Source: Linum tenue (lineage: Eukaryota; Streptophyta; Magnoliopsida; Malpighiales; Linaceae). From it: DNA of 64,000 bases. The translations under genes and the position numbers were made by a program. Position 1 is the first letter of the stretch, and the number at the start of each line of letters is the position of its first letter. Below are positions 35,521-45,985 of the stretch, piece by piece. The stretch is taken from the NCBI GenBank assembly GCA_946122785.1, contig CAMGYJ010000006.1, forward strand, positions 72,851,676 through 72,915,675. Direction: 5' to 3'. The notes beneath the pieces are model-generated. The model had not been told where the DNA came from. It searched no databases and was given only the letters and a program-made list of their open reading frames with translations.

Positions 35521-37163
35521 GGGTAAATTGCAAGTTTGGTCACTGGAATTACATTAAAATTTCACGTTTGCCACTAGAATTAATTTATTCCATCCGTAGT
35601 CACTTAAATTAGTTCAACAGTTCAAGTTTGGTCACTCTCCGTTAGTCTCCGTTAAGTTTTGCTGACGTGGCAGTCAACTCTAATAGTTGACTGTTAAATG
35701 AGTGACGTGGCAATTAAAAAATAAAAAATAAAAAATAAAAATTTTATTTTGCCACATAATCATTATCAAAATTATTAAAAATAAAAAATAAACCTAATTA
35801 TCTAATTGCTCACAGGGAGGACCGCTCTATTCCGGTCTAGGTTCCGCCTTCAGACGACCGAAGCTCAGGTGATGAGAATGAAATTTTTCGTGAAACCTTC
35901 TTCGGTTCGCGGCTTCTAGGGGGATCTTTTGTTAATTGAGTTTGTTATGGATTCATAGAGGGTTGTACTGGCTGAGTTCCAACTTCCTTGCAAGGCAGTC
36001 ACTGCTGCAGAGTTTGAGGTGATTTTGCTTTTTCTCTCGCGTTTGAATTCAGGTTTCAGCAGAGAGCTAAATCGATTTCCTAAATTTGAATATGGAATCA
36101 TGTGTTCCGGTTCGGAGCCTCACCGTCACTCCTAGCTCTTCCCCTACCTCTCTCCGATCACTCCCAGTTGTAACCCACTGTCGTCTTCAACCTTACTTCG
36201 GCAGCAACGCAAGCTTCATACCGTTTCCGTTGAGGGTGATCAAGTTTGCTCGACAACGATGATTGGTGGGGAGTCGGGTTCTGGGACAGTGAGATTTTGG
36301 AGAGGGGATGAGAGTATTAGAACACGATTGCCCCAAGTGGGGATAGATTCCGCTGGAGTTCTTCCATTTTTGTCACAGCCTACCATCAAAAACTTCGAGA
36401 TCAACCTCCTCGTCTCACGGCAACACTCCAACTCCGCCTTGAAAGCTTTATTGTGCAGCCTCATCATGTTCTGATGCTGAAACGGGACCAACCCAGAGAC
36501 GAGAACAAAGAAAATAACGACGCACTATCACAGATCTGTCACAACACCGTCAAACCCCTTCTTGCGGATCGAGCACCTCGCCGCCTGATCTCCAAGAAAT
36601 TCTTTCTCCTCTGTAATTGCCCCACTGGGCAGTGGAAAAACCCTATCGAAATTGGATCCGCCAACGCAACGACGATGGTTGAGTGAAGAAGAAGCTTGGA
36701 GATATCGGCAGCAGGGAAGCCGGTATGGGTAACAACATCCCTGGCTGTCCGCGACATCGCGTCGGGGTCGTCGTTGAAAGGATTGGAGAAGGAGACTGCG
36801 GTTGAGTTAGTGGTGGCGGTAGAGAAAGAGCCGGCGAGGCGTTGAAACTTGAAAAGGTGGAACCACTTCCGTAAGTCCTCCTTGTGAGCAATTAGGTAAT
36901 TAGCTTTTATTTTTTTAATAATTTTGATAATGAGATGGAAAAGTAAATATTAATTTTTATTTGTTTTTAATTGCCACGTCACTCATATAACGGTCAACTA
37001 TTAGAGTTGACTGCCACGTCAGCAAAACTTAACGGAGACTAACGGAGAGTGACCAAACTTGAACTGTTGAACTAATTTAAGTGACTACGGATGGAATAAA
37101 TTAATTCTAGTGGCAAACGTGAAATTTTAATGTAATTCCAGTGACCAAACTTGCAATTTACCC
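35521..37163. mobile_element. MULE with long TIRs carrying gene-like DNA (Pack-MULE candidate), 1643 bp
   Basis: The TIRs start GGGTAAATTGCAAGTTTGGT. By eye they differ at about two positions over the first ~200 bp, and similarity extends to about 300 bp. A 10-bp target duplication AACATATGAG is exact (35511-35520 and 37164-37173), within the usual 9-11 bp MULE range. The interior, about 35815-36885, is GC-richer than the TIRs and carries several open stretches on both strands but no transposase. Near-identical TIRs suggest a young insertion, later than the host hAT element. Confidence 0.9.
36092..36262 (+). pseudogene. Possible captured 5' exon with a transit-peptide look
   Basis: A 56-codon frame, MESCVPVRSLTVTPSSSPTS and on, rich in Ser, Thr and Arg and poor in acidic residues, like the start of a plastid-targeted protein. 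It ends at TGA without an obvious splice donor. It lies inside the MULE interior. The parent gene is not recognised, and expression is unknown. Confidence 0.35.
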
Positions 37164-37442
37164 AACATATGAGTTATAACATATAATATTACACCAAAAT
37201 AACATATCGTACTTAGATCCAACATATAATGAAAATTCACACACACTTATATAACATAAATATTCAAATGTTCAACTTAAGATTCCAAAGATTGAGTTGG
37301 GCGAAAAGAAAAATCGGAAAATAGGCACATTTCGCAAATCAAAGGAAAAAGTGACACAATTTGACCTCCAACCCGATACCTTATCGGGTCAAACTGGGTC
37401 GACCCGGGGGTCAACCCGCGGGTTGACAACCTTGGTTTTTAC

Positions 37443-38072
37443 ACTACTGTGGTTGTTGGAGTAACATGCAATAGGTGCCTCACTAAGATGAGCATCTCTC
37501 TTAATCGCCTCGATTGATTTTCTATACTTTGATCCTCAACAATCCATCAAAACTCCTCAATTAACTCGACTAAGGTTCCAAGTGTAGATCATATAGACAT
37601 TAATAAAATAGATTTCATAAAGAAGGTTGTCACTTTTTTCGACAACGTAATCTTCATATATAGTTGAAAAAAACTTCTCCACAGTTGTAGTTACATTAGC
37701 TACAAATACGTAATAGCTCGAGAAGCCAATAAATTTCAACGTACACTTCAGTTCCTTCTTTCCGTTTATGGAATCACATCCTCTCATCCTATTTCGATTC
37801 ACGAACATATATAGGTCCATGTCTGACTTTCCAGAAATTTATGACTTGAACGGGGTAGAAAATCATTTGGATCGTGTTTAGTTAGCTTTGCACAGCATAT
37901 GGACATAAACACTAAAGAGTCACAACATCACCTATTAACAACAACCACCACCTTCTAATCCTTAACTCTCCCTTCTACCTCATACAATGTTGAACAAAGC
38001 ATTATGTTGCATCGAAGAGTATCGATGGTGCGCCCTTGGTTGCTCGTGATAATCATGTCTATGCTGGTCTCT
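37443..38072. other. Spacer, no gene seen
   Basis: Nothing recognised. Confidence 0.4.
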
Positions 38073-38503
38073 GGTCGTTTGGAAGTTGCGTATGTTAAAT
38101 CGTTGCATTGTAATGAATCACCATAATATAAATGCATGTATTGATACAATAGATGTATTTTAACAATACATTGTTTGGTTGTTGAGATTCTATTTTATGC
38201 ATTGATTTCCATAAAGTTACTTTATGGGAAAATATCACATTTACCCTCAACTTTTAGAATAAGACAAAAACTATTAAGGATATAAATGGAAAGAAAAAGT
38301 TGACACAAATCTAAAACCAACAATCACAACAATCACAACTTTTAGTTGAGATTATATAATGCATCATTTTTTGTGATTGTTGGTGGGACCTACCTAAAAC
38401 AATGCATGCATTGTTTTAAACTTTGACACATCCAAACATTGTATTGTTCACAATACATGTATTCAACAATCACAACTCTAACAATCACAACTTCCAAACG
38501 ACC
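38073..38503. mobile_element. TIR element (MITE-like), 431 bp
   Basis: Left end GGTCGTTTGGAAGTTGCG; complement of the right end GGTCGTTTGGAAGTTGTG. AACAATCACAAC words recur inside. No target duplication was evident, so PIF/Harbinger or hAT membership is unresolved. Confidence 0.65.
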
Positions 38504-39070
38504 TAACGTACCAACCCGTGATTTGCAATGCTGAACAGCCTCGCTGCTAGAGTTGGACCGATTCTTCGAGGGTGGTTGTATGCGATCTAACCAAAGCACT
38601 GCTGCTGCTACCGCTCGCTCCACATAAGAGTGCAGGAAGGGGTAGCAGCAGCAAGAGGCATACAGACAGATCTACACATAATGCAGTTATGAATGAGGGA
38701 AGACAACCGGTGAACGAGATAGCTAATGGTTCGTTTTCGTTTACAGCAGTAGCTAATAGACCCACACACACAGCCTTCATGGTGTTGCACATTCGAGCTA
38801 GGTTTCTCAGGACACTAATTGTCCTGGGAGCAAGGAAACATATGGATGTTTAGTGCCAGGGTTAATTGTGATGCATTGCTGCTCTTCCCAATTGCAATGG
38901 CTAAAACATCAACTCTACACACAATCTAACAATACAGTGGTTCGAGACGAGCCAAAGCCAATTCCAAAGTTCAGCACATTAGCTCATAACTCATAGTAAA
39001 TCCTAATTCGAAAGCCATCATGAAATTAGGAACCCTAACCACAGCTGTGGAATCCCACCAAACATACAAA
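38504..39070. other. Spacer, no gene seen
   Basis: Nothing recognised apart from low-scoring open frames. Confidence 0.4.
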
Positions 39071-39154
39071 CAGACTCTAATCAGCATAGTAACCAACAAG
39101 AGAAGGAGAAATCAGACTCTAATCAGCATAGTAACCAACAAGAGAAGGAGAAAT
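39071..39154. repeat. Perfect 42-bp tandem duplication
   Basis: The unit CAGACTCTAATCAGCATAGT... occurs twice with no change (39071-39112 and 39113-39154), about 190 bp past the SMAP1 stop codon, perhaps in its 3' untranslated region. Confidence 0.95.
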
Positions 39155-39344
39155 CAGGAGAATTCCAAATCTACATCACTTATATGTATTCAACAAACAG
39201 TACACTGCATGGTGAAGTAAAACAAAAGCCTGAACATCTTTCCAAAATTCTAATCCCTAGAAGGAAGAGACGGAGAAGCTCACTGAGAATGGGAGAAACA
39301 GAGAAAGAAGCGCTCGCCGGCCATGGGAGGAGTTGAATCGCGCC

Positions 39345-39530
39345 TCAGTTGATGTCCGAGTCGTCGAAGTCGTCCTCGAAACTGTTGAAGAAATCGGCGT
39401 CGGCGAGCTTGCTCTCGTTCATCATGCCTTCGCTGAACATTTCGAGCGGGTCAACGTCATCGACGTCCATCGCCACCGTCGAGCCTTGCTCTTCCATTTC
39501 GGCGAAGAAATCCATCTGCATCGGCCTCAT
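39345..39530 (-). CDS. SMAP1: SMALL ACIDIC PROTEIN 1-like protein
   Basis: A single-exon, 61-residue acidic protein starting MRPMQMDFFAEMEEQG. The middle VAMDVDDVDPLEM and the end KLADADFFNSFEDDFDDSDI match, from memory, Arabidopsis SMAP1 (62 residues). That protein is needed for the normal response to the synthetic auxin 2,4-D and acts upstream of Aux/IAA degradation. The conserved acidic, phenylalanine-rich C-terminus is the functional hallmark. The ATG is the first in frame, and a TATA box lies about 117 bp upstream. The CTPA stop codon is about 0.5 kb upstream on the same strand. Small size makes chance similarity a concern, but both ends match. Confidence 0.88.
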   Translation of the reverse strand: MRPMQMDFFAEMEEQGSTVAMDVDDVDPLEMFSEGMMNESKLADADFFNSFEDDFDDSDIN

Positions 39531-39646
39531 CTCCAGCGCTGATCTCCGATCAATTCCCTCGCCCTTTTCCCCGAGAAAAAATTCCAGAACCCACGAATCG
39601 CCCGATGGAAATAGTTGCTTGGCTAGTAGAAAGAACTCAGTTATGG

Positions 39647-39653
39647 TTATATA
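39647..39653 (-). promoter_or_regulatory. TATA box of the SMAP1-like gene
   Basis: TATATAA on the minus strand, 117 bp before the ATG. Confidence 0.55.
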
Positions 39654-40044
39654 CAGCGAACCGACACCATACTACGGCGTCGTTCGCCCATCAGGAAACC
39701 CGGCGCGGACTGCCATCCGGTAAACAAAAGACTCGTCTTGGGCTTTTCGTGTATTTGGGCCGGCTCGTGATTGAAAGAGCTGAAGGCCCACTTGTATAGT
39801 CGAACGAGGGAGAGCAGTGGAACATCACTGCTCTTGCAATTGTCGATCGCTGTTTTCCCATTCCTGACTTCCTGGACGAAAATGTTCTTGCTAGTTTTGG
39901 TTTGGTCAACACTTCGTAAATCATTGGTTGATTACACAAACATCGATTATTGTTGGCAATACAACATAATGTGCAGTCATTCTCATTATTGCTCCATGGG
40001 TTAAGAACAAACAACTTCAGGAGCAGATAATGAGCGCATAAATA

Positions 40045-43000
40045 CTACATCGCAGTGGTGGTGGCCACACGGGAGGTGCAAGATGCTGGGTCTTGGAGGC
40101 AAATGCAGAGACCATCGTCACCGTCAACTGGAAATGAGTTGGGGAGAGGATGATCCGGCATCACTCCCACCTACACAGAGAGGAGCCAGAGATTAACTGA
40201 CTATACAGAATGGAGACACAGTCAGATTTGACATGAGACTGATTTAGTAAAATGAAACTCGGTCCAGCCAACCTTGTCAATGTCAATGTGCGAAGGTGTC
40301 TCATAACGAGCAACAGTCACAACCACACCTGAGCCATCGGATAGCTGGAACACAGACTGAATCTTTCTGCGACAAACATCAAAGGAATAGGGAATGATGT
40401 AGGAGTGTATTTGCTGCACTAGCTGGGAATTTTTTTTGGGTAAAGTGAGCATATACGTACCCTTTGCCAAATGTGGGTTCTCCATATAACACGGCACGTT
40501 TGTTGTCTTTCAATGCACCGGCTAGTATTTCACTTGCACTTGCAGTACCCTTGTTCACCTATTCCATATTCAGAACAGAAACACTAATAATCAAGTGGCG
40601 GATAACTCTGGAACGGAGTGATATCATAATACTAAGGAAACATACCAAAACTGTTAGCGGGTCTGAAGTTGCTAGGGCGCCACTTCCATCAGTGTCGTAA
40701 ATGTCTCTAACACCCTTACTGTCACACACATATACAATCACACCTTTGTCCAACCTGAAAAATAAATAAAAATTGCTAAGAAACTCGGACTGATAGCAAT
40801 GTGGCAAGGGGGAAAGCAACATCAGCTGGACGAATCCCCAAAAACAGCGGAGCGCACGAGTCTTGGCTTACCAAATCTTGGCAATTTCAACTCCTTCTGG
40901 GAATAGACCACCACTGCAGCAAATTCAAGCTTTTAGAAAGATCAAGATACATAGGGACCTAGTCAAGAAGAGGAAGTCGCAGGAGAAGAAAGCTAATCAC
41001 CTATTATTTCGAAGGTCTAGAACAAAGGTATTGACACCATCGCTCTTAAAACTACTGACAGCTTTCTTCACAGCACCTGCAACAGTAAATTGTTTCATAA
41101 ACTACAACCAAGATGACAGACTAAGACAAGCTTTTTTCTCAGTGAATGATTGTTAGAAACAAAGTTTCTAACGGGATTTGAATTGGGTGATATTTGGGAA
41201 TTTAGGGATTGAGAGGATAGAATTAGGGATTTGGGAAAGAATTGGGGAAGAACAGAAGAGAATCGGCCTAGGCCTTTAGAGGGATTGAGATCGAGAATTG
41301 GGAAGATAGGGAGATTAGGGTTTAGGGAATTCTTTGATAATTCTTTATTGACTGATCTGAATAAAACGCAAAGTACATATTTATAACGAAAGACTGGAAA
41401 ACCCTAACAATAAACCTAATTCTATTAAATGACTACTAACCTTAATAAGACTTACCCTAATAATAATTAAAATAATAAATATAGAAACCCTGGATAATTC
41501 GGTTTCTAACATCTCCTCCCCCTTCAGACCAACCTTGCCCTCAAGGTTGACCGACTTGACCCATTTCTTCCAACCTTCTCGCCCAATCCGATCATCGCTT
41601 CTCCGCTGCTTGCGCTTCCTTTTCTTCCAATCATGCTCCAACTCTTCACTTAGACTTCTTTCACCAATCTTCTTGTATTGACCGAGCTTTTCAAATTTCA
41701 TTTCTAAAGGCCCACTATTCATTTCCTTATCGAATTCAAACTTCAACCGCTCCTCTTTTGTTAGCATCACCATCCCAAAACTTGACCAAACCAAATATTC
41801 AATCTTATTCAAGAACCTATCTTTGAGTACCAATTCATCAAGGCCTCCAAACATTTTTCTTGAAATTAGCCCATATACTTGCCTTGTTGTTCCTCCAATT
41901 GCTTCCGGCCCATACTCACTTGAAAGCCCACCACCCAAGCTTTCATAGCTTTCATCCTTAAGCACCATCTTAAAAACACTGCTCAGTTTCGGCCCAATTG
42001 GCCCACACTCTTTCAGCCCATCTTTTGTTATGGAGCCTGCCCAAACCAGCTTTCTAGCAACAAGTTCACTCGGCCCGTATCCTAACTTTAAGTCAGCCTG
42101 CTTATTGACTACAAATTTCGGCCCATAGCTTATTTCCAGCCCAATCATTCCTTTCCCTTTGTCAGATCTATCGGCCCAAGAAATTAGGCCCACTTGCATT
42201 AGGTCATCTGACCATTCGGCCCACGATCCTTGGCCCAGCTGACCCAGCCCTCTGTAGCTTCTCTGCTCAGCTTCGAAGGAGGAAAGAAGACACAGAGGCT
42301 CCCAGAGGAAATCAACGCCGCCGCCTCTCTTCTTTTGTCCCACCTTCGAGCCTTCCCTCGTCGGCGGCCAACTCCTCCGACGCAACGGCGGCCAATCCGC
42401 TTCCGGCCTTCTCTCCGACGTGACCTCCTTGCTACTAGACGCCACGAGGAGAGCCGTCGCCGAATCCATCCACTCAACCACCGGCGAATCCTTTCCTGTC
42501 TCCGCATCGAACGACGCCTCTGTTGGCGCCAACGTCCACTGTACAACCCGAGGCGCAGCGCTGCTCTCTTGTTCCGCCTTCCGACCCGCCATCTCCTCCT
42601 TCACCGGCGGTGAGTTGCATATTCGACGATTGGAGTGCGAAACAGGGATAGAAACGCTCGCCTGTTGTGCCGCCTTCAGGTCCGTCGTCGCTCCTCCGCT
42701 TGGAGCTGCCGATACTGGTGGCGCCTCTCCTGCGGCTTGGAACTTCAAGAACAGTGTTATTGCCGTTGCAATCGGAGTCACTAGCGTTCGCACACCCGTC
42801 TCAACGGTCGTTACCCCGGATGGGTCCATTGCTTCATCTTCTTCGAGTCGTCGGCCAAAATTGTCCCGAAAACCTGTCATCTCCGAACAGCTCGACTGAA
42901 CCTTGGTCGCTTCAATCGAGGGCGACGGTGGTGGAGCTCTACTCCTACTTGCTTCTTCGGCGGAGACCCGCTCGGATTGCCGCAAATTTGACTTCTCTAG

Positions 43001-45985
43001 ATTTCTTGGCTCCTCGCAACCCAAGCCATCTCCCGACAATAGCTTCTTTTTCCGGAACTTCCACCTCTCGGCTGGCAGGTTCCGTTCTTTGGTCTTCGCG
43101 GCTGCGGCTGTTGAAATTTCTTCCGTGCTCGGGGGCCTCTCGTCCTTCTTCATCTCGATCAGTGGAGGTTTGTCTAGCGATGATGGTGATGTCACTGGAA
43201 CAACAATCGCTACTGCAGCTGCTTCCTCGGCCTTCACAGTGTCGATGGTTGGCAACGCTGATGTGTCTTTGGTGGCCGGTGAATCCGCCGCCATCAACTC
43301 CTCCAACGCCGGTTGCTCTGCCTTCTCGTTATTAGAGACAACGGCAGGGGCGATACAGTCTCTTTTTTCTTCTTTTACTTCGGATGGTGGAGGCATGGTG
43401 GCTGGCGGAACGGTGATTGCCGGAAGCAGTTGCTGCTCGTCCTTGTCCTCGACATCCCGAACGCCTGTTGGGAGGAATTCGGCGGAAATTTCCGCCGCAG
43501 CTTGTGGAGGTGATGTCCCAGCGGTGGTGGTTGGTGGTTTGGTTGCCAAAACCTCTTCCGCGCCCGGCTGGTCTGCTCGCCTCTCACCGTCGCCGTCCAA
43601 GTCAACCCGCACCAGCTGCTGCTCTTCTGCTGCCGCGGCGGCGGCGGCGCCTCGCGCCGACTCCCTCTTCCAGGAGTTCGCGATTTGCCATAACTCTTCT
43701 TGCAACTGGGCCCATGGCTGCTCTGATTTTTCCATCGTCGATTCTCCGGTTTCTAAGTCGTCCCTGATGGAGTTGAGAAGAACTCACCGATCGGAACCGA
43801 GCTCTGATACCAGATGTTAGAAACAAAGTTTCTAACGGGATTTGAATTGGGTGATATTTGGGAATTTAGGGATTGAGAGGATAGAATTAGGGATTTGGGA
43901 AAGATTTGGGGAAGAACAGAAGAGAATCGGCCTAGGCCTTTAGAGGGATTGAGATCGAGAATTGGGAAGATAGGGAGATTAGGGTTTAGGGAATTCTTTG
44001 ATAATTCTTTATTGACTGATCTGAATAAAACGCAAAGTACATATTTATAACGAAAGACTGGAAAGCCCTAACAATAAACCTAATTCTATTAAATGACTAC
44101 TAATCTTAATAAGACTTACCCTAATAATAATTAAAATAATAAATATAGAAACCCTAGATAATTCGGTTTCTAACAATGATGTTATCAAATCTAATGACAG
44201 TCAAAACCATCCTACCATATCCGAAGTCCACTATCTAAACTGAATATTTTACTACCAACCTGCAGAATTTTGGCTGAATGAACTCAGTTTGATGTACCCA
44301 ATCTTAGATGAGCCTTTCCCAGATTTAGGAATTTCACAAAGTTTAGCCTTGACTGGATTTAGAGATACCTTCTCCCGTCTGTTAAGCATTAGACAGTTGG
44401 TTAAGCCACCGAGACATATCTGCTCAAACAACATGCCCTGTAAAGGAGCACTGCTCCAATGAAAGTCAAATGTACACTCACGTCAAACCCAGATGCTTTA
44501 CTTCTGTACCACTGCGAATCGTCACTTCGACTGAACTTCCCTCTGGACCCCTATGCCAGAGAACAAACGAAATTGATTTAACCTAAAATACTATTATATG
44601 AATGATTAAAAATGGTCTCTTGTATGTAGCCCTAAGATTTGGAAGTGGGAACAACATGGTCCGGGTGGCATATAATGAATGTATAACTTATAACACAGAA
44701 TGAATAGATACTCACTGTAGACGGTCTGCAGCATCATATATACCCATGCCTTCTGTGCTTTTATCATCTATTGCCATGATGATGTCTCCAGACAAAATGC
44801 CAGCCCTGTTTGCAGGACCTCCTGGGGAAGCTGAAATAACAACCAGCCCAGCTGGTGATTCCTCGGACCGATTAGGATAGCCTATTGACAGCCCTACACC
44901 AGTAAGAGAACCTTCTGTTCCTGACTGCCTTCACAGAAACACAAACAATTTCTTAAGAGACAACCCAACCGTGTTCCATCTTAACCAATTCAAAGCCACA
45001 TCTCAAGTTTGTATCAGATGAAACCAAATTCAAAACTACCTCATACCCTCAAGCTCCTCAACTTTTCAGGTTCCAGAAACCTCGTAAAAGGATCGTCCAG
45101 CGAGGCAACCATCTTCCGTATAGCATTGTCTGTTGCATAAATAACATGATCAATCACTAACACTCATTAGTTAGGGACATTGGCAATTTAGACGATTTGA
45201 ACATACGAACATACACGTCTCTTCGCGAGTATTCATGGGCTCGCTGCGCAGAGCTTCTTCTCTGTAACGAAACCAACTCTGTCCATTGAAAGTTTTGTCC
45301 ACATAAGCACGATCAACCAATCTCCACGCCTCCAAGAACAGTAAATTCTCTTCGCTTAGGGCGCCTGCAGCAAAACGCAGCAATTAAAGCAATGAGTCGA
45401 TCAACCACTGAGTTAACAGTTAGCGTCTCTGAGAAGAAAACGATTACTAGGGATTGAATCATTCTTCCAACAGTCTCCTAAAAAGAGAAAAAGCAAAAAC
45501 TCACTCGAATAAGCATTGCTGACGCCAAAAGATACGGAAGTAACCATCATCGCGGCAACTGCCAACTGGAACAAGAACTTCGAGGTGCGCTTCCCCAACT
45601 CGTCAGAGCAACTCATCCCTCTGAAAATCCCGGCGATGTGCTTCTTCAATTTGTTGTCATTGCTGCAGCTCGAGTACCCAACGCCCCCTCTCGGAGTCCA
45701 TAATGACCGGATCGAAAAATTGCGCATCGGAACCTTCCGCAAGTTGTGAAACCGTGGCTGTACCTGAGCTTCCACGGCCCGCATAGGCAGAGATTTCCAT
45801 GGCGGCGCCTGCAAGAAGAAAACGATACAGTTCATTTCCAAATTCGGTGACTAGGATGAAGTAAAACCAGAATTAAGGCAGGCCCGGGGTCAATGGAGAC
45901 GAGGAAGGACCTGACGGCGAGTGGACGAAGCGGTGGCGCAGTGAGGAGAGAGAGATAATAGGGAAGAGATTGTCAGAACAGCCAT
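40045..45985 (-). CDS. CTPA: D1 C-terminal processing protease, thylakoid lumen
   Basis: Ser/Lys protease that trims the C-terminal extension of the photosystem II D1 precursor in the lumen. Thirteen coding exons: 45911-45985, 45505-45808, 45215-45364, 45047-45129, 44716-44924, 44482-44550, 44260-44378, 41001-41076, 40872-40913, 40646-40754, 40461-40558, 40273-40366, 40045-40170. They give 517 residues, like the Arabidopsis enzyme. A plastid transit region is followed by a thylakoid transfer segment (about 102-128, [16 protein letters not shown], cleavage near NAYSSA). A PDZ domain covers about 205-280 and the protease core follows. Catalytic Ser419 lies in KGTASASEI and Lys444 in GEPTFGKG; their 25-residue spacing matches Ser372/Lys397 of the green-alga enzyme. 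The ATG sits in GCCATGG. Intron 7 is 3.2 kb because it holds a sense-strand LTR element (41151-44175). Confidence 0.96.
41151..41511 (-). repeat. 3' LTR of the CTPA-intron element
   Basis: On the minus strand it contains a TATAAATA box (41378-41385) and, about 35 bp further, AATAAAG (41343-41349), so promoter and polyadenylation signals are both present. It also encodes the last ~43 residues of the element's ORF. Confidence 0.93.
41381..43735 (-). CDS. 784-codon ORF of the LTR element, unknown function
   Basis: An uninterrupted frame from ATG, 80 bp after the 5' LTR, to a stop inside the 3' LTR. The N-terminus [20 protein letters not shown] is followed by about 430 residues of low complexity, rich in Ala, Glu, Ser and Pro with runs such as [12 protein letters not shown]. 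Residues from about 480 on look more ordered, with repeated Gly-Pro words ([27 protein letters not shown]). A basic patch [15 protein letters not shown] precedes [14 protein letters not shown], which is encoded at the polypurine tract and resembles the polyprotein end of some plant LTR elements. The final ~40 residues, read from the LTR, are hydrophobic. No enzyme or capsid motif was recognised. It could be a divergent gag or a captured host frame. Confidence 0.7.
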   Translation of the reverse strand: MEKSEQPWAQLQEELWQIANSWKRESARGAAAAAAAEEQQLVRVDLDGDGERRADQPGAEEVLATKPPTTTAGTSPPQAAAEISAEFLPTGVRDVEDKDEQQLLPAITVPPATMPPPSEVKEEKRDCIAPAVVSNNEKAEQPALEELMAADSPATKDTSALPTIDTVKAEEAAAVAIVVPVTSPSSLDKPPLIEMKKDERPPSTEEISTAAAAKTKERNLPAERWKFRKKKLLSGDGLGCEEPRNLEKSNLRQSERVSAEEASRSRAPPPSPSIEATKVQSSCSEMTGFRDNFGRRLEEDEAMDPSGVTTVETGVRTLVTPIATAITLFLKFQAAGEAPPVSAAPSGGATTDLKAAQQASVSIPVSHSNRRICNSPPVKEEMAGRKAEQESSAAPRVVQWTLAPTEASFDAETGKDSPVVEWMDSATALLVASSSKEVTSERRPEADWPPLRRRSWPPTREGSKVGQKKRGGGVDFLWEPLCLLSSFEAEQRSYRGLGQLGQGSWAEWSDDLMQVGLISWADRSDKGKGMIGLEISYGPKFVVNKQADLKLGYGPSELVARKLVWAGSITKDGLKECGPIGPKLSSVFKMVLKDESYESLGGGLSSEYGPEAIGGTTRQVYGLISRKMFGGLDELVLKDRFLNKIEYLVWSSFGMVMLTKEERLKFEFDKEMNSGPLEMKFEKLGQYKKIGERSLSEELEHDWKKRKRKQRRSDDRIGREGWKKWVKSVNLEGKVGLKGEEMLETELSRVSIFIILIIIRVSLIKVSSHLIELGLLLGFSSLSL
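41512..41525 (-). other. Polypurine tract of the LTR element
   Basis: GAAGGGGGAGGAGA on the minus strand, directly before the 3' LTR. Confidence 0.85.
43801..43812 (-). other. Primer binding site (initiator tRNA-Met)
   Basis: TGGTATCAGAGC on the minus strand, two bases after the 5' LTR. Confidence 0.95.
43815..44175 (-). repeat. 5' LTR of the CTPA-intron element
   Basis: Same layout as the other LTR: minus-strand TATAAATA at 44042-44049 and AATAAAG at 44007-44013. A CTPA transcript would meet this polyadenylation signal first. Confidence 0.93.

Larger units (their letters stand above)
35361..37434. mobile_element. hAT element interrupted by a nested MULE
   Basis: Left end CAAGGTTGTCAACCCGCGGG and the complement of the right end are identical over that stretch. 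The 8-bp target duplication GTTTTTAC is exact (35353-35360 and 37435-37442). Without the nested element and its extra target copy it would be about 420 bp. GGGTCAA and GACCCGG words crowd both ends. Confidence 0.93.
41151..44175 (-). mobile_element. Non-autonomous LTR element with one non-canonical long ORF, in CTPA intron 7
   Basis: Two 361-bp LTRs (TGTTAGAAAC...TCTAACA) differ at only four positions by eye. The 5-bp target duplication ATGAT is exact (41146-41150 and 44176-44180). Reading on the minus strand, the LTR at 43815-44175 is the 5' one. It is followed by the primer site TGGTATCAGAGC, complementary to the initiator tRNA-Met 3' end. The polypurine tract stands just before the other LTR. 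The 2.3-kb interior is almost wholly one open frame. No gag zinc knuckle, protease, reverse transcriptase, RNase H or integrase motif was seen, so mobility depended on enzymes supplied in trans. It lies in the same direction as CTPA. Confidence 0.93.

Noticed and set aside
39349..39723. Ser-rich frame on the + strand opposite SMAP1
   Set aside because: Antisense shadow; the minus frame matches SMAP1 at both ends.
42199..43826. Long open frames on both strands overlapping the 784-codon LTR-element ORF
   Set aside because: They are GC-rich shadows. Only the minus-strand frame starts after the primer site and spans the whole interior.
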